Positions 22,197 to 28,981 are shown, counted from the first letter of the stretch. The stretch: 35,836 nt of DNA from Methanobacteriota archaeon (GCA_002715725.1 PAZU01000056.1:1-35836), one strand, 5' to 3'. Numbers and translations are program-made. The notes: generated by a model from the sequence alone, not told the origin.

Positions 22197-22217
22197 TGCT
22201 ACTGGATTATAGTAGCA
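22197..22217 (-). promoter_or_regulatory. Hairpin in the gp32 mRNA leader (candidate autogenous operator)
   Basis: On the minus strand TGCTACT and AGTAGCA form a perfect 7-bp stem around a 7-nt ATAATCC loop, 33-53 nt upstream of the gp32 ATG. An A/U-rich single-stranded stretch leads to a CGGAGA ribosome site. T4 gp32 represses its own translation by nucleating on a leader pseudoknot and spreading over such a stretch. The loop UCC could pair with GGA of the ribosome site, but that is only three pairs. Confidence 0.5.
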
Positions 22218-22220
22218 TAG

Positions 22221-22586
22221 TTATTTAGGCTTGTCAACACCCTCATCTTTAAGATCTTTTCTCCACTGACGTAGTTTTGTTTCCATCTGATCTAGTACCA
22301 TATTGAGGTTAAGACCACCACTATACTCGGTGGACATCATCTCAATTCTATTCTTTATTTCTTTTGCTGAGTCATCATCCTGTAACTCATTAGCTGCTAA
22401 TTGTAACCGTGCATAGAATACTTTTTGCTTCGCTACTAACTCTAATGTCTTCTCGATGTGCTCAAGTCTCTCATGTGGATTGAATTCCTTTAAACCAGAA
22501 GACATCTTCAAGAGTTCAGTATAACACTCTTGTATTGACTCTAGTTCCTCTTGCACTACTTCTGATTGAAAGAAATTGTCATTCAT
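22221..22586 (-). CDS. DUF1825-like protein (121 aa)
   Basis: A 121-residue alpha-helical protein beginning MNDNFFQSEVVQEELESIQE. The F-F-x-S-E-x-V-Q-x-E start and the helical, charged remainder match the DUF1825 family, which is widespread in cyanobacteria. The rest (KQKVFYARLQLAANELQ; NLNMVLDQMETKLRQW) also fits that pattern. It lies between gp33 and gp32, where T4 carries gp59; it is not recognisably gp59 or UvsY. ATGA overlap with gp33. The role is unknown; position suggests replication or transcription. Confidence 0.7.
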   Translation of the reverse strand: MNDNFFQSEVVQEELESIQECYTELLKMSSGLKEFNPHERLEHIEKTLELVAKQKVFYARLQLAANELQDDDSAKEIKNRIEMMSTEYSGGLNLNMVLDQMETKLRQWRKDLKDEGVDKPK

Positions 22587-22828
22587 AGGTTTAAAATGCC
22601 TTTACTTGTCCTTTTAATGTAGTTTAATTGTTGTGCGTCCCATTTGATCTTGTCTTTTAATGGTTTAGAGATCAGTTTACCTACTGTCTCCACCTCAATC
22701 TCAAACTCTTCACATACTGAGGCTACACCCTCGATATAATTTATAAGACCATTACTGTCCTTTACCCTGTCCTCAACGAGCGAGGTGAATTTACCTTGTG
22801 TCATAAATTTCTCTTCAATTTCTTTCAT
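22583..22828 (-). CDS. 33: Late transcription co-activator, gp33-like
   Basis: An 81-residue helical protein: MKEIEEKFMTQGKFTSLVED, then LINYIEGVASVCEEFEIEVE, then VGKLISKPLKDKIKWDAQQL and a short hydrophobic tail GILNL. Cyanophage gp33 proteins are of this length and layout. In T4, gp33 links the sliding clamp and RNA polymerase and works with the late sigma gp55 at TATAAATA promoters; the hydrophobic C-terminal tail is the clamp-binding site there. Its presence fits the late-promoter octamers in this window. It overlaps its neighbours by ATGA on both sides. Confidence 0.75.
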   Translation of the reverse strand: MKEIEEKFMTQGKFTSLVEDRVKDSNGLINYIEGVASVCEEFEIEVETVGKLISKPLKDKIKWDAQQLNYIKRTSKGILNL

Positions 22829-23454
22829 TGTATAACCTGAATGTTAAGGTGGGATACACCACTTGAGTTGATGATCCCTGTCGGGAACCAATTTGCTGCT
22901 ACTGTTATTCTATCACAAGTACCATTGTTAGGGGTAGCTCTGTGTCTAATAGTAGGTGGAAAAACCATATACCTACCAGGTACAGTTGGTTCTTCATGAG
23001 TTAGATTAAATTTATCATCCCAGTCCTTAGAATTAAAGGGCCAGATGTTACTCTTATCATAATATGGGTTAGGATAATACCACTTAGTAGTACCACTATT
23101 ACCCGATACAAAGTAATTACTACTCATGAAACAGTTGGAATGAGTATGGTCGTAAAACCAATCACCTTTTTTATTTAGATTTGCCCATGCAGCATTACAT
23201 ACCAATTTATTCGGTATACCCATCTCATCACACACTTCGGCCATGCAGTCTTGCATCCAGTCGAAAAGATAGGCGAGGTCTGGGTTCTTATAGAGGTCAC
23301 TACCTCCTTGACCATCAAGACTAACACCTTCCCAAATTAGATTGGTGTCATTCTCTCTCCAAGGTAGGAGTGTAAGTATCTTAGCAATCTCCTCAATCTT
23401 GTCTGGATTAATATCAAACTTAAAGAAAGGGATACCTAATACTTCCTGCTTCAT
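22825..23454 (-). CDS. 2OG-Fe(II) oxygenase-like protein (209 aa)
   Basis: A 209-residue cupin/DSBH protein. Probable metal ligands are in FYDHTHSNCFMSSNYFVSG (H103 or H105) and PPTIRHRATP (H171), with CDRITVAANW (R182) for the co-substrate. The pattern matches phage 2OG-Fe(II) oxygenase-like proteins, although one ligand may be missing or replaced. Substrate unknown. Embedded in the replication string between the nuclease and gp33, with ATGA overlaps both sides. Confidence 0.75.
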   Translation of the reverse strand: MKQEVLGIPFFKFDINPDKIEEIAKILTLLPWRENDTNLIWEGVSLDGQGGSDLYKNPDLAYLFDWMQDCMAEVCDEMGIPNKLVCNAAWANLNKKGDWFYDHTHSNCFMSSNYFVSGNSGTTKWYYPNPYYDKSNIWPFNSKDWDDKFNLTHEEPTVPGRYMVFPPTIRHRATPNNGTCDRITVAANWFPTGIINSSGVSHLNIQVIQ

Positions 23455-24119
23455 GCTACAGTTTTCTCATTGTGATAGTCTCTTATCCAATCAATAAGAG
23501 TGTCTATGTATGGTATTTTATCATACTTTTCTACCACTTGCATGCTTCCGTCTTCTGCTACTGATATTGTAACAAGTTTGTCAACCTCTACACCAGTCTG
23601 CTCGTAATACATGTAAGCATACGCTGCTTCTTGGACAAAGAATTTCTCTAGGTGCTCTTCCTTTTTAAGATTCTTTGTGGTCTTGAAATCTATTATAGCA
23701 AGCTCCCTATCAAACTCAGCAATAGCATCAACACGACCAGCCAGAAATAAATTACGAGAAAAAAGAGGGGCTTCAATAGCATGAATATTATTAATCCTAT
23801 CAAGAGTCTCACGAGCAGACCTAAAAAGGTATGTGGGAAGACCCTCGCTCTTCTTATCTTCTTCCAATTCATTTTTAAGATACTTCTCCACTAAGTTATG
23901 GTACTGTGTGCCTCGCCATGCAGATGATCGTCTGATCTTTTCTGCTTCAGCAAATCCAATACGCTTCTGCCATGCTAGTATACCATGCTTCGATTGGTTT
24001 CCACACACTGTGGTGACACTAGGACACCATCTGTCATCTATCTTATAGAATCTTCCAGAGTCAAGGGTCCTACTCTCAACCTCCTCAAGAGGTTTAGCAG
24101 GACCAACATAATTAAACAT
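23451..24119 (-). CDS. PD-(D/E)XK exonuclease
   Basis: A 222-residue protein with a Cas4/MGME1-like nuclease core: WRGTQYHNLVEKYL (His in the first helix, near residue 74), FLAGRVDAIAEFDRELAIID with the acidic metal ligands (D131 and D143 region), FKTTK (motif lysine), then the QEAAYAYMYYEQTG helix with the downstream Gln/Tyr motif. This is the layout of single-strand exonucleases of the RecB/MGME1 group used in phage recombination and DNA degradation. Start shared with the PhoH stop (TAATG at 24119). Confidence 0.85.
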   Translation of the reverse strand: MFNYVGPAKPLEEVESRTLDSGRFYKIDDRWCPSVTTVCGNQSKHGILAWQKRIGFAEAEKIRRSSAWRGTQYHNLVEKYLKNELEEDKKSEGLPTYLFRSARETLDRINNIHAIEAPLFSRNLFLAGRVDAIAEFDRELAIIDFKTTKNLKKEEHLEKFFVQEAAYAYMYYEQTGVEVDKLVTISVAEDGSMQVVEKYDKIPYIDTLIDWIRDYHNEKTVA

Positions 24120-24877
24120 TAATCAAATCCCATTTCATGTTTGCAGATGAGGTAGTCTCGTATGAAACCAGACCTCACGATATCATTGATACCGAACTCA
24201 GTGCAAGTGAATGACTCCATTGCCTGAGTGATCTTCATAAAGTCTAGCACACCAGTCCTCTCATGTGACTTAACGAGGTCAGACTGTGTGTAATCTCCAG
24301 AAAATATGATTCTACTATCCTGACCAACACGAGTGACAATACTGTCTAACTCATGGAAGTTTAGGTTAGAGAACTCATCTACTATTATAATGGCTCTGTC
24401 AAGTGTTATGCCACGCAAGAAAGAAGTAGACCAAAAATCTATTGATCCTTGGTTTCTTAGGTTTTCATATAATACTTTGAATGCTCCCTCATCAGGCATG
24501 TTAAACATATATCGTACCATATGTTTGTAAGGGATCTGATAGAGACAAGACTTGTCTTCCTCATCACCTGGTAGGAATCCGATCTCTCTTGTAGGGACAA
24601 GAGACCTGACAATATATACTCTATCATAAGGAGAAGATGGTTCCAATACTGCCTGTAATGCTAGGTAGAGACTGATAAATGTCTTACCTGTACCTGCTGA
24701 CCCATGTAGTACTAGATTCTGGTCACTCTTGAACGCAGCGAAGACATCTTCTTGACTGGGTGTCAAAGGTTCGATGACCCTGAGATGCTCAAGGTTGATG
24801 GGTGGTTTTCTCTTCATTGCTCTTGACACAGTACCGTTTCCGTTACCGTTACCATTCTTCCTTTTCTTTACTGCCAT
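24119..24877 (-). CDS. phoH: PhoH-like ATPase
   Basis: A 252-residue P-loop ATPase: Walker A GSAGTGKT (59-66) and Walker B AIIIVDEFSN with D167/E168, plus LTPSQEDVFAAF (38-49), VYIVRSLVPTREIGFLPGDE and SGDYTQSDL blocks typical of PhoH. The N terminus is basic and has an NGNGNGNG run. PhoH is very common in cyanophages; its role is unclear, perhaps RNA or nucleotide metabolism. The gene lies directly after a small FmdB-like gene and before the nuclease. Confidence 0.93.
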   Translation of the reverse strand: MAVKKRKNGNGNGNGTVSRAMKRKPPINLEHLRVIEPLTPSQEDVFAAFKSDQNLVLHGSAGTGKTFISLYLALQAVLEPSSPYDRVYIVRSLVPTREIGFLPGDEEDKSCLYQIPYKHMVRYMFNMPDEGAFKVLYENLRNQGSIDFWSTSFLRGITLDRAIIIVDEFSNLNFHELDSIVTRVGQDSRIIFSGDYTQSDLVKSHERTGVLDFMKITQAMESFTCTEFGINDIVRSGFIRDYLICKHEMGFD

Positions 24878-24879
24878 AG

Positions 24880-25110
24880 TTAAGTAAACCTCGAAAGGTT
24901 AGCACGTGGGTGTTTCTCTTGGACTTTACTCATTACTTCTTTAAATCCATCCGATTGCTTCGGATCTCCGTATGTTATTCCACCAGTCCCTTCAGACCAG
25001 TCTTTATCCCATTCGGGATTGTCCTTCCTCCACTGATCGTAAGAGGACATAGACATAGAGAGTTCTTTTTTCTCTCCTGTATCTTTATTTATGACAGGGT
25101 ATGTTGGCAT
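24880..25110 (-). CDS. Small conserved phage protein, MPTY start (76 aa)
   Basis: Reads MPTYPVINKDTGEKKELSMS, with a central WDKDWSEGTGGITYGDP and a C-terminal KHPRANLSRFT. The MPTYxxxNKxTGE start resembles an FmdB-type zinc-ribbon protein that has lost its Cys ligands. The frame is open six codons further (to 25128), but the Met at 25110 is chosen because it shares a TAATG junction with the thyX stop and gives the family start. Similar proteins occur near phoH/thyX in other cyanophages as I recall. Function unknown. Confidence 0.75.
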   Translation of the reverse strand: MPTYPVINKDTGEKKELSMSMSSYDQWRKDNPEWDKDWSEGTGGITYGDPKQSDGFKEVMSKVQEKHPRANLSRFT

Positions 25111-25817
25111 TAGTCTATTCGTAAACAAGGTTGTAAGTCATCCCACCCATCGTAGCGACAGTCACAGTCGTCTTCTACTTGGGGACACCAGTCCAATGCC
25201 TTAGCAATGGTTGGGAAGTTGCAGATGAAGTGGTCACGACATAGGTTTGCTATGTCCATGTGTTCCTTCTGTGTACCGTTAGCAGTACGTAACTGTATGT
25301 AGTGCATCCATGACCTAGCACTGCCAGTCATGTAGATCCTAGTTGGTGTTGCTAGGGGGAGAACAAACCTCGCACACTCCTTCGCAATGCCCTTAGATAG
25401 AAGGTCATTGTATAAGTCCATCCCTTCTTTGAAATATTGCGAAATTCGGCCTTGTAAGTACGCCTTCTCGGTTTCTGCGATGTCATCTATACTATTCTGT
25501 CTATTCTTATCATCCTGTCTTCTAAGGTCAGGTACCTCTGGTTGATCAAGTAGATTAGTGTCAGCATATCTCTGACTAAACTCTTGGAATGTAAATGATC
25601 TATGCCTTAGTATCTGTGCTGCAATACCACGTGTCGTATTAATCTCCAACGTCATGTGTGCTTGCTCAAAGATAGACCAGTGTCCATGCTTGATACAATA
25701 CGCTAGTAGTTTATCTACCTTTGGATTGTCTTGATTATTTGGATTGGATACTCTTGCAACATATCCAATAGTTTTTTCTGCGTCAGGTGTGACGCTCACT
25801 AAACATACTTTAGTCAT
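25110..25817 (-). CDS. thyX: Flavin-dependent thymidylate synthase
   Basis: A 235-residue ThyX. The signature RHR-X7-S is present as RHRSFTFQEFSQRY (71-84), and HGHWSIFEQAHMTLEI (44-59) and LATPTRIYMTGSARSWMHYI supply the remaining conserved blocks. It makes dTMP from dUMP using FAD, methylene-tetrahydrofolate and NADPH, supporting phage DNA synthesis. The NADPH need links it to the TalC/CP12 strategy. A short leader of 12 nt separates it from the 39-codon ORF upstream. Confidence 0.96.
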   Translation of the reverse strand: MTKVCLVSVTPDAEKTIGYVARVSNPNNQDNPKVDKLLAYCIKHGHWSIFEQAHMTLEINTTRGIAAQILRHRSFTFQEFSQRYADTNLLDQPEVPDLRRQDDKNRQNSIDDIAETEKAYLQGRISQYFKEGMDLYNDLLSKGIAKECARFVLPLATPTRIYMTGSARSWMHYIQLRTANGTQKEHMDIANLCRDHFICNFPTIAKALDWCPQVEDDCDCRYDGWDDLQPCLRID

Positions 25818-25829
25818 TCCAATGCCTGA

Positions 25830-25949
25830 TTACTCCGCTAATAATAAAACAATTAGTAATGAGATAAGTGAGAAAGATGCCAGATCGTACAAGCAATACA
25901 AGATTATCATACCGCTTCGTCGATTCATCAGAGAACGAACCCAACGCAT
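25830..25949 (-). CDS. Tiny membrane peptide (39 aa)
   Basis: A 39-residue ORF: basic start MRWVRSLMNRRSG, then a long hydrophobic segment ending LLIVLLLAE, one probable transmembrane helix with the N terminus in the cytoplasm. A GGAGG element lies about 10 nt upstream of the ATG. It fills the only gap (25818-25969) in this part of the operon. Too short for similarity to be judged by eye; support comes from the ribosome site, the membrane pattern and position. Confidence 0.5.
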   Translation of the reverse strand: MRWVRSLMNRRSGMIILYCLYDLASFSLISLLIVLLLAE

Positions 25950-25969
25950 ACTTCCATACCCTCCACCAT

Positions 25970-26215
25970 CTAGTCATACTTCCTCAATAATATTCTTGAG
26001 ACTATATAGAGTCCCATTGCTGACCAGTAACCTAGGGTTGCTAGTCCAAATATACCTGGAATACATGCATTCCATACTAACATAAGAACCAAAGGTGATA
26101 GAGTTAGGTTAGCGATTGCTTGCACAGCTTGCTTACCAAGCTCCTGATTCTTCTCTTCTTCTGTCATTTCCTCGACAGGTTTGTTTGCCTTCCGAGGGTC
26201 AAAATATACTGTCAT
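25970..26215 (-). CDS. Small membrane protein (81 aa)
   Basis: A hydrophilic N terminus (MTVYFDPRKANKPVEEMTEE) is followed by two hydrophobic stretches, LTLSPLVLMLVWNACIPGIF (37-56) and LATLGYWSAMGLYIVSRILL (58-77), so probably two membrane passes or a hairpin. ATGA overlap with pyrE. Small membrane proteins of this kind are common in cyanophages; role unknown. Confidence 0.75.
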   Translation of the reverse strand: MTVYFDPRKANKPVEEMTEEEKNQELGKQAVQAIANLTLSPLVLMLVWNACIPGIFGLATLGYWSAMGLYIVSRILLRKYD

Positions 26216-26760
26216 TCTATAATGTCCTCCAACTTAAATATTGATACAAATTCTAGATCATTATCCTTCCATGTCTTATGATCTTCCATCCTATCAACGA
26301 TAGCAACGACACGGTTAACAATATAACCTGCCTTGCGTAGCACTCTGACTGCCTGCATTGCACTACTACCTGTGGTAGTGACATCTTCTAGGACTGTTAC
26401 AACTGATCCTTCGGGTGGTTTATTACCCTCAATGTATTCTTTTGTACCATATCCCTTGGCATTCTTTCTAACAATTAAAGCATCGATGTGCTTGTTACCT
26501 GTGTAGTATGCCTTCTGTGCTACACCACAGACTAATGGGTCTGCTCCTAGTGTCAGTCCACCCACTGCTACTGCATCAGGATCAATCAAGTCGATCATTA
26601 GATGTGATAGAAGTGCGTTACCTTCACACGATAGAGTCACAGGCTTACAGTTGACGTAATGGTGTGACTTCTGTCCAGATGATAGAAAATATTCCCCATA
26701 TCTATATGCTCTCTCCTTCAGTAGATGAAGTAGAGTTGATCTATGCTTATCTTCTGTCAT
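26212..26760 (-). CDS. pyrE: Orotate phosphoribosyltransferase-like protein
   Basis: A 182-residue phosphoribosyltransferase with the PRPP loop VTVLEDVTTTGSS (121-133), a KNAKGYGT segment (100-107) that fits the orotate PRTase RKxxKxYGT flexible loop, and SHHYVNCKPVTLS (32-44), the substrate-side block. It would convert orotate and PRPP to OMP in pyrimidine synthesis. PyrE is a known cyanophage auxiliary gene and fits beside thyX. PRPP derives from ribose-5-phosphate, the product favoured by TalC/CP12. Confidence 0.93.
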   Translation of the reverse strand: MTEDKHRSTLLHLLKERAYRYGEYFLSSGQKSHHYVNCKPVTLSCEGNALLSHLMIDLIDPDAVAVGGLTLGADPLVCGVAQKAYYTGNKHIDALIVRKNAKGYGTKEYIEGNKPPEGSVVTVLEDVTTTGSSAMQAVRVLRKAGYIVNRVVAIVDRMEDHKTWKDNDLEFVSIFKLEDIIE

Positions 26761-27071
26761 TTCTTTTTCTTTTTTGGTTTAGGAAGTGTAGTCAAAGGAT
26801 TATTATACATGCCTGGTTGTCTGGTGCCCTTGGTATAGGACATCTTCTGCATGCAGTCACCAAACATATCATAGTAGGTGTCAAAGATTCCAACAGATTC
26901 ACCCATTACTATGTCAAACCATGTATCATCCTTCACCTTTAATTCTAGCAGATATGCATTAGTTGGCAACGTCTTATCGTTAGCTGCATCAGGTGTGCAT
27001 CCAGTCTTAATGATGGAGCAACCCTGTCCTGCTTCATTAATCTGAAGGATCTGCTCTTCAGTTAACTTCAT
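26757..27071 (-). CDS. Hypothetical cyanophage protein (104 aa)
   Basis: A 104-residue protein starting MKLTEEQILQINEAGQGCSI, with three cysteines (18, 25 and 73), a DDTWFDIVMGESVGIFDTYY block and a basic C-terminal run KPKKKKK. No known motif. ATGA overlaps on both sides (with the gene at 27068 and with pyrE). Confidence 0.75.
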   Translation of the reverse strand: MKLTEEQILQINEAGQGCSIIKTGCTPDAANDKTLPTNAYLLELKVKDDTWFDIVMGESVGIFDTYYDMFGDCMQKMSYTKGTRQPGMYNNPLTTLPKPKKKKK

Positions 27072-27508
27072 CTACCTCTGCCACCCCATTCTATAGAAGG
27101 GAATGCTTCTTGCACTGTTGCTTTAGTGATTCTATATCTCTTATGCAACGACTTGTTAATTGCTTTTACTACTACCTCTGCTTCACTCTCATGAAGTCCT
27201 TCTAGTAGTTGTATAAACATACTCTCTATCTTCATAGGTTTCAGTGCATCATCACCACCCTTAAAGAATCGATAGAGTTTCTTAGACTCCTTCTCTAATA
27301 GTGTATGCTCTGTGCCTTTTGGTGCCTCATTCTTGCGGTAAGGTACGTCCTCACCTAATGGGACACGTGCTTCTAAACTCTCGTCGAAGTTCATAATGAA
27401 GACAGATCGTAGTCCAGGAGTATTGTTATCCTGTAGGATCTTTATCTTCTGTGCTTTCGTCTTGGCATTGTGAGCCTTCTGAAGCACCTCAGAAATCATA
27501 AGTCTCAT
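27068..27508 (-). CDS. DUF6433-like phage protein (146 aa)
   Basis: A 146-residue protein: ISEVLQKAHNAKTKAQKIKI, LGEDVPYRKNEAPKGTEHTL, LYRFFKGG, and MFIQLLEGLHESEAEVVVKA, followed by a KSLHKRYRITKATVQEAFPS end. This pattern is that of a conserved T4-like family (DUF6433 from memory) of unknown role. It is likely expressed with the replication genes. It begins 2 nt after the preceding gene. Confidence 0.75.
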   Translation of the reverse strand: MRLMISEVLQKAHNAKTKAQKIKILQDNNTPGLRSVFIMNFDESLEARVPLGEDVPYRKNEAPKGTEHTLLEKESKKLYRFFKGGDDALKPMKIESMFIQLLEGLHESEAEVVVKAINKSLHKRYRITKATVQEAFPSIEWGGRGR

Positions 27509-27510
27509 AG

Positions 27511-27753
27511 TTACTCAGTCTCGTCATCATACATTGTATCATCTTCGTCATGAATACGCAAGTATAGTAACTCACTAGGGTCAACAGGTCCATCATCGGT
27601 CTGCATCTCAGGATGCATAACGATTGCGGCATACTCTGCGTCCTCTCTCCATGTATCAAAGACATCCTTTAGGTTCCATGATAGCACAAAACCTAATAAA
27701 AAACTACCTATTGTTAGGAAGAAAGCAATGTACATGAATGACATGTCGGACAT
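27511..27753 (-). CDS. Small membrane protein (80 aa)
   Basis: One N-terminal transmembrane segment (FMYIAFFLTIGSFLLGFVLSW, about residues 5-25) and a strongly acidic soluble tail ending DEDDTMYDDETE. A good AGGGAG ribosome site lies about 9 nt upstream of the ATG at 27753. Function unknown. Confidence 0.7.
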   Translation of the reverse strand: MSDMSFMYIAFFLTIGSFLLGFVLSWNLKDVFDTWREDAEYAAIVMHPEMQTDDGPVDPSELLYLRIHDEDDTMYDDETE

Positions 27754-27778
27754 AAGATTTCTCCCTTACTAATTTTTT

Positions 27779-28135
27779 TTATTTAGCAGATTTCTTAGGT
27801 CTGCCTGGTCTACGGTGTTCATAATATTCTTTAGCATCATTTATAACCGTCTCGAAATATTTCCTGATCTTCCTTGCCTGTGGTTTAGGTACGTTACCAT
27901 ATGCCTCAGACATATACTTATCACGAGCAATGTATTGAGATAACTCATCCACTACTTGTGTCAACTCAACCATAGAGGATGAGTCTATTAATTCTTTTGT
28001 TTGTTTGCGTGTCCACTTGTTGCCAGTTAGATACGACTTCATATTAAAGAGGAACCTACCATTGAGCATCGCTTCATCGATTGCTCGATCAATAATAGTA
28101 TAAAGCTCTTCGGAGTTGGGGTCCATGTATGTCAT
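27779..28135 (-). CDS. Hypothetical protein with AT-hook-like tail (118 aa)
   Basis: A 118-residue helical protein: TIIDRAIDEAMLNGRFLFNM, KSYLTGNKWTRKQTKELIDS, YIARDKYMSEAYGNVPKPQA, RKIRKYFETVINDAKEYYEH. It ends RRPGRPKKSAK, close to the PRGRP-type AT-hook that binds the minor groove of AT-rich DNA. The DNA-binding idea is inference. ATGA overlap with the glutaredoxin gene. Confidence 0.75.
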   Translation of the reverse strand: MTYMDPNSEELYTIIDRAIDEAMLNGRFLFNMKSYLTGNKWTRKQTKELIDSSSMVELTQVVDELSQYIARDKYMSEAYGNVPKPQARKIRKYFETVINDAKEYYEHRRPGRPKKSAK

Positions 28136-28383
28136 AGATAAGTGTTTTCTCGGAGGTATTTAACAGTTTCCGTGCATCCACCCATTTTATATCCAGCAAT
28201 GATAACTTGAGGAAAGGTAGCACGTTGTCCAAATTCTGTTTTGAACTGCTCTCTAGTAAAGTTAACATCTAATTTGTATTCTGCAAAGGACCAACCCTTA
28301 CTTTTGTAAAGTTCCTTAATCTTTGTGCAAAATCCACATCCTTCTCGTGTATAAATTGCGGTGTTACCTGGTTGTTTGGCCAT
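28132..28383 (-). CDS. grx: Glutaredoxin
   Basis: An 83-residue thioredoxin-fold protein with the active site EGCGFCTK (C16-G-F-C19), the cis-Pro block ATFPQVII (~58-65) and the glutathione-binding GYKMGGCTETVKYL. It would reduce disulphides, for example on ribonucleotide reductase, in the host cytoplasm. It is the first gene of the replication/nucleotide string, just after the terminator at 28407-28427, so its promoter must lie in the 66-base gap or upstream by readthrough; no clear match is seen there. Confidence 0.93.
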   Translation of the reverse strand: MAKQPGNTAIYTREGCGFCTKIKELYKSKGWSFAEYKLDVNFTREQFKTEFGQRATFPQVIIAGYKMGGCTETVKYLRENTYL

Positions 28384-28406
28384 ATTATTATAAGTGGGAA
28401 AGAAAA

Positions 28407-28427
28407 AAGGGTCACTCTGTGACCCTT
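28407..28427 (-). terminator. Rho-independent terminator of the beta-barrel gene
   Basis: AAGGGTCAC / GTGACCCTT, a perfect 9-bp stem with a 3-nt loop, followed on the minus strand by six T. It lies 22 nt downstream of the stop at 28450 and separates this gene from glutaredoxin. Confidence 0.9.
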
Positions 28428-28449
28428 GTTATTTAGTATGAAGTTTAAC

Positions 28450-28806
28450 TTAGAAAGTAAACTTAACTCCTGCTTTAGCACCCCAGTCGATGTCATCTTC
28501 GTTAGTTGTACCAGAGATTTCTCCGTAGAACTTATCGTAAGATCCACCAAGGTAACCTACTAATTCAACGTCACCGAAGTCATCACTTGACTCACTGTGA
28601 GTTACTGTAGGACCACCAGAAACATACCAACCAAGACCACTAGGTGTTTCGCCTTCGTATCCGATTACTGTTTCAATTGTACCAGATGTGTATGCTCCGT
28701 CTGGATATGAACCTGAAGCTTCTACATTCACATATGGACCAGCAAAAGCGGCTCCAGAGAGTAGTAGAGGTGATGCAGCAAGAGCTGCGATTGTTGATTT
28801 AATCAT
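28450..28806 (-). CDS. Secreted outer-membrane beta-barrel-like protein (118 aa)
   Basis: Starts MIKSTIAALAASPLLLSGAA, a Sec signal peptide with likely cleavage at AFA|GP (22/23). The mature 96 residues alternate hydrophobic and polar residues with Gly/Tyr/Thr turns and end in GVKFTF; a C-terminal Phe is the usual BAM recognition signal. At about 96 residues it could form a small barrel or part of an oligomeric one. The frame is open 21 codons further (to 28869), but the signal peptide fixes the start at 28806. It has its own TATAAATA promoter (28927-28934), a structured leader of about 110 nt and its own terminator. Signal peptides and small barrels are rare in phages; function unknown. Confidence 0.75.
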   Translation of the reverse strand: MIKSTIAALAASPLLLSGAAFAGPYVNVEASGSYPDGAYTSGTIETVIGYEGETPSGLGWYVSGGPTVTHSESSDDFGDVELVGYLGGSYDKFYGEISGTTNEDDIDWGAKAGVKFTF

Positions 28807-28839
28807 TTTTGATTTTAGTTTCTCGCATGGGCATAGAAA

Positions 28840-28897
28840 AACCCTGCGGATGATAGACTTCCCCGACATGGGAGTCTTTAAATTCCAACACAGGGTT
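28840..28897 (-). promoter_or_regulatory. Structured 5' leader of the beta-barrel gene
   Basis: On the minus strand, AACCCTG (28897-28891) pairs with CAGGGTT (28846-28840), closing a loop that contains a second hairpin: GACT-CCC / GGG-AGTC arms at 28876-28856 with one bulged base and a CGACAT loop. The outer arm is followed by TTTTTC, so the closed form would be terminator-like. The structure lies between promoter and start codon. No known riboswitch class recognised. Confidence 0.4.
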
Positions 28898-28926
28898 ACG
28901 ATAATTTCGAGTCCTTTGTTAAGAAG

Positions 28927-28934
28927 TATTTATA
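28927..28934 (-). promoter_or_regulatory. Late promoter of the beta-barrel gene (TATAAATA)
   Basis: An exact TATAAATA on the minus strand, 121 nt upstream of the start at 28806, in the non-coding stretch 28807-28981. The distance leaves room for the structured leader. Confidence 0.65.
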
Positions 28935-28981
28935 ATAGTATACATTAGGGTTATCCGTCAACCCCCCTTGTGACAGTTGTG

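Noticed and set aside
22221-22586. UvsY or gp59 as identity of the 121-residue gene next to gp32
   Set aside because: Neither the length of gp59 nor the sequence pattern of UvsY fits; the N-terminal FFxSExVQxE pattern fits DUF1825 better.
28807-28869. Upstream in-frame start for the barrel-like protein at 28869
   Set aside because: It would put 21 basic residues before a clean signal peptide, and the bases form the leader hairpins instead.
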